From positions 1-64,000 of the forward strand of contig NZ_JACBFP010000007.1 of NCBI RefSeq assembly GCF_021401085.1: a DNA stretch of 64,000 bases. The letters are read 5' to 3'. Positions within the stretch are counted from its first letter, which is position 1; each line of letters begins with the position of its first letter. The notes beneath the pieces were generated by a model, which did not search any database, was not told the origin of the DNA, and saw only the letters and a list, made by a program, of their open reading frames with translations. Origin of the DNA: Chryseobacterium sp. R2A-55. GTDB lineage: Bacteria > Bacteroidota > Bacteroidia > Flavobacteriales > Weeksellaceae. Positions 36,963 to 45,478 of this stretch are shown here, piece after piece. The translations under genes were made by a program, and so were the position numbers.

Positions 36963-38144
36963 ATGTCAAAAACAGCATATATAGTAAAAGGCTACCGAAC
37001 CGCCGTCGGCAAAGCACCGAAAGGTAGTTTGAGATTTACACGTCCTGATGTAATGGCGGCAACCGTCATCGAAAAACTGATGGCGGAAGTACCTCAACTG
37101 GACAAAAACAGAATAGATGACCTGATCGTGGGAAATGCCATGCCGGAAGCAGAACAGGGCCTGAATGTGGCAAGACTAATCTCGTTAATGGGACTCAATA
37201 CGGATAAAGTTCCGGGAGTTACCGTGAACAGATATTGCGCATCCGGTTCGGAAGCGATTGCGATTGCCTCGGCAAAAATTCAGGCAGGAATGGCAGATTG
37301 CATCATTGCCGGTGGAACAGAATCCATGAGTTATATTCCGATGGGCGGTTATAAACCGGTTCCGGAAACCGATGTGGCGAAATCTAACCCCGATTATTAT
37401 TGGGGAATGGGTTACACTGCAGAAGCCGTTGCAAATCAGTATAAAATTTCCCGCGAAGAGCAAGACGAATTTGCATTCAATTCCCATCAAAAAGCATTGA
37501 AAGCTATTGCAGAAGGAAAATTTGCCAATCAGACCATTCCAATTCCGGTAGAATATAATTTCCTGGATGAAAACCAAAAAATGCAGACCAAGAAATTCGA
37601 TTTCACGGTGGATGAAGGTCCGAGAAAAGACACGTCTCTGGAAGGTTTGGCAAAACTTCGCCCGGTATTCGCAAACGGCGGTTCGGTAACTGCCGGAAAC
37701 TCTTCTCAAATGAGTGATGGAGCGGCTTTCGTACTGGTGATGTCCGAAGAGATGGTGAAAGAATTGGGTCTGGAACCAGAAGCAAGATTGGTTGCTTATG
37801 CTGCTGCAGGTCTGGAACCGAGAATCATGGGAATGGGACCGATTTACGCGATTCCAAAAGCTTTGAAACAAGCCGGAATGGAATTAAAAGATATCGAGCT
37901 CATCGAACTCAACGAGGCTTTCGCTTCTCAATCTGTTGCCATTAAAAAAGAACTCAACCTGAATCCGGAAATCCTCAACGTAAACGGCGGCGCCATCGCA
38001 TTGGGACATCCACTGGGATGTACAGGAACAAAATTGACCGTGCAGCTTATAGACGAAATGCGCAGACGCGGAAACAGGTACGGAATGGTGACCATGTGTG
38101 TAGGAACCGGACAGGGAGCGGCTTCAATCTTTGAACTTCTTTAA
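36963..38144 (+). CDS. fadA: Acetyl-CoA C-acyltransferase (3-ketoacyl-CoA thiolase)
   Basis: Thiolytic last step of beta-oxidation, 393 residues. The nucleophile is C92 in VNRYCASGSEAI; the His loop is NVNGGAIALGHPLGCTGTK and the second Cys is in MVTMCVGTGQGA. It is the third gene of the marR-fadN-fadA-fadE unit. A 216-bp gap with a 9-bp perfect inverted repeat separates it from fadE. Confidence 0.96.
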   Translation: MSKTAYIVKGYRTAVGKAPKGSLRFTRPDVMAATVIEKLMAEVPQLDKNRIDDLIVGNAMPEAEQGLNVARLISLMGLNTDKVPGVTVNRYCASGSEAIAIASAKIQAGMADCIIAGGTESMSYIPMGGYKPVPETDVAKSNPDYYWGMGYTAEAVANQYKISREEQDEFAFNSHQKALKAIAEGKFANQTIPIPVEYNFLDENQKMQTKKFDFTVDEGPRKDTSLEGLAKLRPVFANGGSVTAGNSSQMSDGAAFVLVMSEEMVKELGLEPEARLVAYAAAGLEPRIMGMGPIYAIPKALKQAGMELKDIELIELNEAFASQSVAIKKELNLNPEILNVNGGAIALGHPLGCTGTKLTVQLIDEMRRRGNRYGMVTMCVGTGQGAASIFELL

Positions 38145-38165
38145 AAGAGAAAATAGAAAAGAACA

Positions 38166-38197
38166 CAGATTTACAAAGTCTGCTTTCAGTAAATCTG
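38166..38197 (+). promoter_or_regulatory. Hairpin between fadA and fadE
   Basis: CAGATTTAC (38166-38174) and GTAAATCTG (38189-38197) form a perfect 9-bp stem with a 14-nt loop. No T tract follows, so it is not a standard terminator. The 216-bp gap has no clear TAnnTTTG promoter, so the hairpin may mark an mRNA processing or stabilising site within the operon. Confidence 0.45.
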
Positions 38198-38360
38198 AAA
38201 AAGCTGCAGCATAAGTAAAATCTGTAGCCAATCTATCCAGCATTAAAATCTAAAACAAAGGATAAAGGAAGATGAAATCTAAAAGAGCAATACAACTCCA
38301 ATTTTAAGTCTGTTTTCTTTTCTCTTTGTTCTATTATCTAAAAGTTAAAATATTAAAACA

Positions 38361-40151
38361 ATGTCAGATACAATTAAGAAAAATTTGGTCGGCGGAGCAT
38401 TTCTGATTACAGATACCCCTGCTTCGGAAATCTTCACCCTTGAAGAAATCACCGAAGAGCAGAAAATGCTCCGGGATTCCATCAAAGAATTTATTGACAA
38501 AGAGGTCGTTCCGAAAAGGGAACGATTCGAGAACAAGGACTATGCATTAACTGAAGAAATGATGCGTAAACTCGGTGAAATGGGCGTACTCGGAATCGCT
38601 GTACCTGAAGAATACGGCGGGCTTGGAATGGATTTCGTGACTACCATGATGGCTTGCGATATGGCTTCCGGAGCAAACGGCTCACTGGCAACCGCTTATG
38701 GCGCACATACCGGAATTGGAACTTTGCCGATTTTGCTTTACGGAACCGAAGAGCAGAAGAAAAAATATCTTCCGGATCTGGCGGCAGGAACGAAATTCGG
38801 CGCATATTGCCTCACAGAACCAGATGCAGGTTCCGATGCTAATTCCGGCAAAACCAAAGCAAGACTTTCCGAAGACGGAAAACACTACATCATCAACGGA
38901 CAAAAAATGTGGATTTCAAATGCCGGTTTTGCAGACACTTTCACCTTTTTCGCAAAAATTGATGATGATAAAAACATTACAGGTTTCGTCATCAACCGGA
39001 GTGAACTTGAAAATCCGGAAAGCATGACTTTCGGGGAAGAAGAGCATAAACTCGGAATCCGCTCATCATCTACCAGACAGGTTTTCTTCAACGACATGAA
39101 AGTTCCTGTGGAAAACCTTTTGGGAGAAAGGAACAATGGTTTTAAGATTGCTTTGAATGCGCTCAACGTGGGCAGAATTAAATTGGCTGCTGCAAATCTG
39201 GATGGACAGAGAAGAATTACTTCGCTTGCCATCAATTATGCCAACGAAAGAAAACAGTTCGGAGTTGCGATTTCCACTTTTGGGGCAATCCGTAAAAAAA
39301 TTGCCGAGATGGCGACGGGAATTTTCGTTTCTGAAGCCGGATCCTACCGTGCGGCAAAAAATATTCAGGACAAAATTGAAGAACTGATTGCAGGTGGCAT
39401 GAATCACCAAGAGGCAGAATTGAAAGGTGTGGAAGAATTTGCGGTGGAATGTTCCATTTTGAAAGTATTTGTTTCGGATCTGACCCAGCTTACAGCAGAT
39501 GAGGGCATCCAAATCTACGGCGGAATGGGATTCAGCGAAGATGCACCTATGGAACAGGCTTGGAGAGATTCCAGAATTGCCAGAATTTACGAAGGGACCA
39601 ATGAGATCAACCGACTTCTTGCCGTGGGAATGTTGATCAAGAAAGCCATGAAAGGCGAACTGGACTTGCTGAAACCGGCAATGGCTATCGGAAAAGAACT
39701 GATGGGAATCCCTTCTTTCGAAGTACCGGATTATTCAGAATTCATGTCTGAGGAAAAAGCAATCATCCATAATTTGAAGAAAGTCTTCCTGATGGTTTCC
39801 GGAGCTGCACTACAGAAATACATGATGGATATTGAAAAGCAGCAGCATCTGCTGTTGAATGCTTCCGAAATCCTGAATCAAATCTATCTGGCAGAATCTG
39901 CAATTTTAAGAGCAGAAAAACATTTCAATGCGGATTCACCAGAAGCGGCGATGGCTCAGCTGAATCTTTACAAAGCCGTGGAAAAAATCACTGTGGCGGC
40001 AAAAGAAGGAATCGTTTCCTTTGCAGAAGGTGACGAGCAGCGAATGATGCTTTCCGGATTGCGAAGATTCACGAAATACACCAACATGCCGAATGTGGTA
40101 GCGCTCACCGAAAAAATAGCGGCACATTTCATAGAGAAAAACGCTTACTGA
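38361..40151 (+). CDS. fadE: Acyl-CoA dehydrogenase
   Basis: FAD enzyme for the first step of beta-oxidation, 596 residues, the length of Bacillus FadE rather than short ACADs (about 380) or enterobacterial FadE (about 814). The FAD-binding signature is AYCLTEPDAGSDANSGKT, then MWISNAGFADTFTFFAKI; the catalytic-base region is GGMGFSEDAPMEQAWRDSRI and ARIYEGTNEINRLLAVGM. About 170 extra C-terminal helical residues follow the core. It hands electrons to ETF (etfBA), which carries the same operator. A strong terminator follows. Confidence 0.96.
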   Translation: MSDTIKKNLVGGAFLITDTPASEIFTLEEITEEQKMLRDSIKEFIDKEVVPKRERFENKDYALTEEMMRKLGEMGVLGIAVPEEYGGLGMDFVTTMMACDMASGANGSLATAYGAHTGIGTLPILLYGTEEQKKKYLPDLAAGTKFGAYCLTEPDAGSDANSGKTKARLSEDGKHYIINGQKMWISNAGFADTFTFFAKIDDDKNITGFVINRSELENPESMTFGEEEHKLGIRSSSTRQVFFNDMKVPVENLLGERNNGFKIALNALNVGRIKLAAANLDGQRRITSLAINYANERKQFGVAISTFGAIRKKIAEMATGIFVSEAGSYRAAKNIQDKIEELIAGGMNHQEAELKGVEEFAVECSILKVFVSDLTQLTADEGIQIYGGMGFSEDAPMEQAWRDSRIARIYEGTNEINRLLAVGMLIKKAMKGELDLLKPAMAIGKELMGIPSFEVPDYSEFMSEEKAIIHNLKKVFLMVSGAALQKYMMDIEKQQHLLLNASEILNQIYLAESAILRAEKHFNADSPEAAMAQLNLYKAVEKITVAAKEGIVSFAEGDEQRMMLSGLRRFTKYTNMPNVVALTEKIAAHFIEKNAY

Positions 40152-40172
40152 AAATAGTTTCGGTATCATAGT

Positions 40173-40204
40173 GAAGCGCCTCGGGAAACCGGGGCGTTTC
40201 TTTT
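40173..40204 (+). terminator. Terminator of the fad operon
   Basis: A long stem around a GAAA tetraloop (GCGCCTCGG/CCGGGGCGT extended by GAA/TTC) followed by TTTCTTTT. Confidence 0.85.
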
Positions 40205-40249
40205 AATAAAATCTAAACCATCAGACGGTTAACAAGAAATAAGTTTATG

Positions 40250-40501
40250 CTTTAAACATCATTGTCGATGCTTTAACCATCTTTTTTTATACTTTAACCA
40301 TATTTTTTTATGCTTTAAACATATTTTTTTATACTTTAAACGTAATTTTTTATGGTTTAAACGTCATTTATTATGCTTTAAACGTCATTTTTTGTGCTTA
40401 AACTATATTTTTTTATACTTAAACTATATTTTCTTATGCTTTAGCCATATAAATTACAGCTTTAAACATATAAAATATAGCCTAAGACTGATATTTATAA
40501 G
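40250..40501. repeat. Array of twelve contiguous 21-bp repeats
   Basis: Twelve units of exactly 21 bp without any insertion or deletion, approximate consensus CTTTAAACATATTTTTTTATG. Unit starts are 40250, 40271, 40292, 40313, 40334, 40355, 40376, 40397, 40418, 40439, 40460 and 40481. Units 2-9 are closest; 1 and 10-12 have drifted by substitution. The TTTAAAC core and the T tract recur every two helical turns, so all lie on one face of the DNA, which predicts curvature. Both strands have stops in the repeat, so it is not coding. Confidence 0.85.
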
Positions 40502-40832
40502 TGCTGAACTTCTGTTCAAATCCGGGTCAGTCTATTCACAGGCTTTTATATCTTTTGTTACGGATAAATCCGTGGCAGTATTCAGCTGAATGACGGTCTT
40601 CTGAACTTTTAAGATATTTTTTTCGCTTTAAAGCTAAGACCAAAAAAAGAGGGAAATTAGCGAATAGGGATGGAAGGTTACAGCAAAATACATAGAAGCT
40701 CCTTTCCTTTTAGGTATGGAATTCCGGAGGTATTCTTCGTTTAATTTTTAAAAAAAATCATCAGGCACGAAAGCGGTGAAGCCATAGAAGAGGTATTTTA
40801 TCCGAACCGGGTCCGAAACCGCGGCGAACTTT
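40502..40832. other. Intergenic region after the repeat array
   Basis: About 330 bases between the array and the convergent hypothetical gene. No promoter, hairpin with T tract or homologous gene fragment is recognised. Confidence 0.4.
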
Positions 40833-41144
40833 TCAGTTCAAAAAGAAATGTGTGAAAAAATTCACCACACGGTTCATGTCCTGCCGCATCGAGAAAGCGA
40901 GCAGGTATTTTATTTGAAGGAGAAGAGGTTCAAAACTGTTGGCCAATTTCAGAAACTCTCTTTCGGGAATAATGCCGTATAATTTTCCCTGGTGCATGAT
41001 ATTCAGGGCCTGATCACCCAATGAAACGGTGATATTCCCCAAACGTTTGTAGAAGGTATTTTCACTGATCCGCTCGAAGCCGTCGTCCAGCATTTCGGCA
41101 ATCAGAAGGTTGAATAATTTTTGTCCTTCGGGAGAGAGATTCAT
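40833..41144 (-). CDS. Hypothetical protein, 103 residues
   Basis: Helical-looking protein without signal peptide or clear membrane span (MNLSPEGQKLFNLLIAEMLD DGFERISENTFYKRLG, in two pieces). I recognise no family. It stands alone on the minus strand between the repeat array and the envelope cluster. Confidence 0.5.
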   Translation of the reverse strand: MNLSPEGQKLFNLLIAEMLDDGFERISENTFYKRLGNITVSLGDQALNIMHQGKLYGIIPEREFLKLANSFEPLLLQIKYLLAFSMRQDMNRVVNFFTHFFLN

Positions 41145-41373
41145 TTTATTTGATCATTGTCTTTGCGAAAATACTGATTTTCTATAAAAATATCCTTTTC
41201 AGATTTCAAAAAAAAAGGACAAAACTCCTAATTCTTAAATTGTTTTTACCTGATTTTCCGTAACTTGTGCTTGAATTAAGTGATCATGGCCTGCCAAATT
41301 TTAATCAAAATTTAATTGACACCGTGTTGCTTGGAGTGTTTATTGATGAACTTTGCAAAAAAAATTCAGTTTT

Positions 41374-44300
41374 ATGCCCGATAAATCTCGACAGATTTTC
41401 CAGACCGAAAACGCAAAACGATACAAAGCCACCCAATGGACATTCCGTATTGTAGGAGCAATCCTGATCTTCATCACTGCAGTAGTAGTAATCACCGTGT
41501 GGAGGGGAAAAAACCCAACAATGCCCCTGATGAAAACAATCGGGAATTCCTATAAATCCAAAATCGACCCTTCCAATGCCTTCACTTTAAGCACGCCATT
41601 AAACAAAAAATTCAAAGGGTTCAAAGATTTCCTCAACAAAAGAATCGCTTACGAAGAAAGCAACAAACAGCATGTTGACGCAAAACTGATCCGAGCAGCA
41701 TTCTATACGCCGTGGAGTCCACTTTCGCTACTGGATTTGCGATCCAATGGCGGAAAACTGAACACCATTTATCCCGAATGGTTTTTCATCAATCCAAAAA
41801 CCTTTCAACTCGATTCCAGAATTGACAGGGATGCACTTTCCGTGATGAAACATTATGGTTTGAGTGTTCAACCGATTCTCAACAATTTCATCAGCATTCC
41901 CGGAAAACAGGGGAATTTCAGCGGAGACCTGCTTCATACCGTACTGCATGACCAGAAGATTCAGAACAACCTGATTGCGCAGATTATCTCTACCTTAAAA
42001 CAAAACCAGCTCCAGGGAATTAATATTGATTTCGAGGAAATGAAGGAAAATTCAGACGAGTTCCTGAATGCCTTTATGAAAAATCTTTATACCCAGTTCA
42101 GGCAAAACGGACTCACCGTCACCATAGATATTATGGCCGATAACGCTGACTACAATGTGAAGTTTCTGAAAGATTATACAGACTATTTCATCGTGATGGC
42201 TTATGACCAGTTTAATGATCCATCTCAAGCAGGCCCGATTGCAGACCAGAAATGGATTGAAAAACAAATGGATGCCATCGCAAAAGATGTGCCTTCGGAA
42301 AAATTGATTTTAGGAATCGGAGCCTATGGAAGACAGTGGATCCAGGATGAAAATGGCACCAGAACTGAAGACATCACCTATAGCCAGGCCATTGACCGCG
42401 CGAAAATTTCAAAAGCGGAAATCAGTTTTGATAATAATTCCTACAACCTGCATTATGCATACGATTTTGCGGGAAGCGCCTATGATTTTGCTTCCAAAAA
42501 CGACGTGTGGTTTACCGATGCCGCAACCGCTTTCAACATCGTGAGATTTTCCGACGACTACCGAAACGCCGGAACAGCACTGTGGAGATTAGGAAGTGAA
42601 GACCCCAGAATATGGACTTTTTATGGCAGGGATTTAAGTTCCGATGCCCTGAAAAAACAGCCATTTAATTACACTTTGCTTGAGATGATGCCGCCAAACT
42701 TCAATACCAAACCCACTGCAATTGGAAGCGGCGAGCTCATCAATATCCTTTATTCCCCGGAACAGGGACGCACCAAAATCACCCTGGACAAAAACGAAAA
42801 CCTGATTGCAGAACAGCGCTACAATCAACTTCCATCAGGATTTTTGTACGAGAAATTCGCTGAAGACAGCACGAAAATAGGTCCGGGTCACAAAATCATT
42901 CTTACTTTTGATGACGGGCCGAATGCGAAATACACCCCGAAAATTCTAGACATTTTAGAAAAGGAGAAAGTCCCGGCAACTTTTTTCCTCATCGGGGAAA
43001 ATGCGGAAGCCAATATTCCGATTGTTCAGCGCATCAACCGTCTGGGTTTCGAAATAGGAAACCATACTTTCACCCACGGAAATCTGGCGAAAATGTCTCC
43101 GGAAAGAGCGGCTTTGGAACTGAAAACCACGCGATCATTAATCGAAGCCATCACCGGGAAATCCACGGTTTTGTTCCGGGCTCCATACAATGCGGATTCC
43201 GAACCCCAAACTTATGAAGAACTGGAACCTTTGGCGCAAAGCAAAAAGGACAACTATATCGCAGTAGGAGAAAGCATTGACCCCAATGATTGGGACCCCA
43301 AAATGAATGCCGATTCCATCATCAACCGAACCATTCGGTTTGCAAACCAAAATAATGCGAGCATCATTTTGCTGCACGATTCCGGTGGAGATACCCGGCA
43401 ACCGACTGTGGACGCGCTTCCCGCAATCATCAAATATTTTAAGGAAAAGGGCTGCAAATTCACCACAGTTGCCGATTTAATGAAAGTTCCCGAATCCCAG
43501 TTAATGCCGCCGGTAAAACGAAGTTGGAAAAACGACGTGAACTTTTTCTTCGCTTCGGCGAGTTATTGGTTGGGTCAAATCATTTACTCGCTGTTTTTAA
43601 TCGGAATTGTGCTGTCGATTGGCAGAATGTTTTTCATGGCAGTTCTCGCTTGGTTTCAGACCAAAAGAGAGAAGAGATTGTGGTCAGCGTTTAGGGGAAT
43701 TCCAGCTGGATTGACGGTTTCCGTAATTGTTCCGGCATACAACGAGGAAGTGAATGCGGTGAGAACCGTGGAATCCCTGTTGCAGCAGGATTACAAATAT
43801 TTAGACATCATATTTGTGGATGATGGAAGCAAAGATTCCACTTTTGAAACCGTGAAAAATTCGTTTGAAGGGAACCCGAAAGTGAAAGTTTTCACGAAAC
43901 CAAACGGCGGAAAAGCGTCTGCATTAAATTTCGGAATCCAGAAAAGCGATGCTGAGTTTGTGGTGTGCATTGATGCTGATACCCAACTAAAAACGGATGC
44001 CGTCACCAAATTGATCGAGACATTTTACCTTCAGGGAAAACCGGCAGAAGTGGGTGCAGTTGCCGGAAATGTGAAGGTGGGAAACGAAATCAACATGATC
44101 ACCAAGTGGCAAAGCATTGAATACATCACCTCTCAGAATTTTGACCGGCGGGCATTTTCGCTGCTGAACTGTATTACCGTGGTTCCGGGTGCAATTGGCG
44201 GTTTCCGGAGAAAGGCAATTTTGGAGGCGGGCGGATTTACCACCGATACTTTGGCGGAAGACTGCGATTTAACGATGCGGCTCCACAAAGAAGGTTACAT

Positions 44301-44811
44301 CATTGAAAACTGCAATGCCGCAATTTCTTATACCGAAGCGCCGGAAACCATCGGGCAATTTCTGAAACAGCGATTCAGATGGAGTTTCGGAATTCTGCAG
44401 AGTTTCTGGAAACACCGGGATGCGATTTTCAGAAAACGGTACAAAAATTTTGGAAGGGTTGCTTTGCCCAATATTCTGCTGTACCAAATTCTCTTGCCGT
44501 TTTTGGCTCCGCTTGCAGATTTGCTTTTGGTACTGAGCTTGATTTTGTCTGGATTAGGATTAATTGTGGCAGATCCAGTCCACATCATCGCGTATTATAT
44601 CATTTTTTCTTTGATAGATATTGCTGGAGCCGCCCTGGCTTTCGCATTCGAAAAAGAAGATTTCAGGAAATTGGTCTGGATGATTCCACAGCGGTTGGTT
44701 TACCGGCAGCTGATGTACTATATTTTGTTCAAATCCATCAGAAAAGCCGTGAAAGGTGAAATCCAAAGCTGGGGTGTCCTGAAACGAACGGGAAATGTGA
44801 CGACGGCGTAG
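41374..44811 (+). CDS. GH18-like / NodB deacetylase / GT2 synthase fusion
   Basis: Membrane protein of about 1145 residues with three enzymatic modules. After a membrane segment (residues 22-43) comes a GH18-fold domain (about 100-415) with LQGINIDFEE, the glutamate-bearing motif, at 213-222. A NodB polysaccharide deacetylase follows (about 505-720): LTFDDGPN near 510, NHTFTHGN near 563, FRAPYNADS and LLHDSGGD. After a second membrane segment lies a processive GT2 domain: SVIVPAYNEE near 783, DDGSKDS near 816, DADTQ near 868, AEDCD near 961, QRFRWS near 999. Four to five C-terminal membrane segments follow. The set suggests synthesis, N-deacetylation and trimming of a beta-linked amino-sugar polymer by one protein. 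Start 41374 is preferred over 41353, which lies in A-rich leader. Confidence 0.88.
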   Translation: MPDKSRQIFQTENAKRYKATQWTFRIVGAILIFITAVVVITVWRGKNPTMPLMKTIGNSYKSKIDPSNAFTLSTPLNKKFKGFKDFLNKRIAYEESNKQHVDAKLIRAAFYTPWSPLSLLDLRSNGGKLNTIYPEWFFINPKTFQLDSRIDRDALSVMKHYGLSVQPILNNFISIPGKQGNFSGDLLHTVLHDQKIQNNLIAQIISTLKQNQLQGINIDFEEMKENSDEFLNAFMKNLYTQFRQNGLTVTIDIMADNADYNVKFLKDYTDYFIVMAYDQFNDPSQAGPIADQKWIEKQMDAIAKDVPSEKLILGIGAYGRQWIQDENGTRTEDITYSQAIDRAKISKAEISFDNNSYNLHYAYDFAGSAYDFASKNDVWFTDAATAFNIVRFSDDYRNAGTALWRLGSEDPRIWTFYGRDLSSDALKKQPFNYTLLEMMPPNFNTKPTAIGSGELINILYSPEQGRTKITLDKNENLIAEQRYNQLPSGFLYEKFAEDSTKIGPGHKIILTFDDGPNAKYTPKILDILEKEKVPATFFLIGENAEANIPIVQRINRLGFEIGNHTFTHGNLAKMSPERAALELKTTRSLIEAITGKSTVLFRAPYNADSEPQTYEELEPLAQSKKDNYIAVGESIDPNDWDPKMNADSIINRTIRFANQNNASIILLHDSGGDTRQPTVDALPAIIKYFKEKGCKFTTVADLMKVPESQLMPPVKRSWKNDVNFFFASASYWLGQIIYSLFLIGIVLSIGRMFFMAVLAWFQTKREKRLWSAFRGIPAGLTVSVIVPAYNEEVNAVRTVESLLQQDYKYLDIIFVDDGSKDSTFETVKNSFEGNPKVKVFTKPNGGKASALNFGIQKSDAEFVVCIDADTQLKTDAVTKLIETFYLQGKPAEVGAVAGNVKVGNEINMITKWQSIEYITSQNFDRRAFSLLNCITVVPGAIGGFRRKAILEAGGFTTDTLAEDCDLTMRLHKEGYIIENCNAAISYTEAPETIGQFLKQRFRWSFGILQSFWKHRDAIFRKRYKNFGRVALPNILLYQILLPFLAPLADLLLVLSLILSGLGLIVADPVHIIAYYIIFSLIDIAGAALAFAFEKEDFRKLVWMIPQRLVYRQLMYYILFKSIRKAVKGEIQSWGVLKRTGNVTTA

Positions 44812-44857
44812 AAATTTGGGATTCTGGATTTGAAATATTTGTAAACCACGTCATAAA

Positions 44858-45478
44858 ATGTTGAAGAACTTGAAAAAATACCTTCCACTTCTCCCACTTT
44901 TCCTGGTGCAGTTTTTCACCTGGCTCGGTTTGTTTTCGCTTTGGATTTATGCAACTCCGGTAATTTCAACTTATTTTTTTGTGGCCAAAACACCCGGAAT
45001 AATAGATTATGAATCAGGCACCACCTGGGTTGGAATCTGTTTTGCGCTGTACAGCTTTTTGGGAGCAACTTTCACTTTCACTTTACATAAAATCCTGAAG
45101 AAGAATCCAAAATATGGTGTTCATGCATTGGCGCTGCTCTTTGGCGGAATTGGAATGATTTCCATGGAATTCATTCACTCAAAATGGCTATTGCTTTTGT
45201 CTTTTGTATTCATCGGAATTGCCTGGAGCAGTATTTCCACGACACCATATTTGTTGGTCGGTGAAATGGCACCCGATGAGGAAAGCGAAAAATTCTACTC
45301 GGTTTTCAATTTCTCCACGGTGATTCCGCAAGCATTTTCCGCATTCTTTTTGGCGTTTATCACTAAAAACCTTTTTCATGGAGCAATGATGAAAACCCTT
45401 TTCACAGGGGGAATATATATGATTTTGGCGGCAGTGATTTCATTAATCATTTCAATAAAAAAGAAGAAAATTGGATAG
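44858..45478 (+). CDS. Half-length MFS transporter (SLC45/GPH-like C-terminal half)
   Basis: Membrane protein of 206 residues with about six segments. FLVQFFTWLGLFSLWIYATP and TTWVGICFALYSFLGATFTF correspond to the seventh and eighth segments of SLC45-like sugar transporters, which normally have about 450 residues and 12 segments. YLLVGEMAPDEESEKFYSVF is a further family block. The N-terminal half is absent from the 46-bp gap upstream. It lies in frame-independent order between the GT2 fusion and the MprF-like gene and overlaps the latter by 8 bp. It may act as a dimer, or be a remnant. Confidence 0.75.
   Translation: MLKNLKKYLPLLPLFLVQFFTWLGLFSLWIYATPVISTYFFVAKTPGIIDYESGTTWVGICFALYSFLGATFTFTLHKILKKNPKYGVHALALLFGGIGMISMEFIHSKWLLLLSFVFIGIAWSSISTTPYLLVGEMAPDEESEKFYSVFNFSTVIPQAFSAFFLAFITKNLFHGAMMKTLFTGGIYMILAAVISLIISIKKKKIG

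Noticed and set aside
40250-40501. CRISPR array or coding tandem repeat
   Set aside because: The units are contiguous with no unique spacers, and both strands contain stops in the repeat frames; the 65-codon frame at 40392-40589 only translates the repeats.
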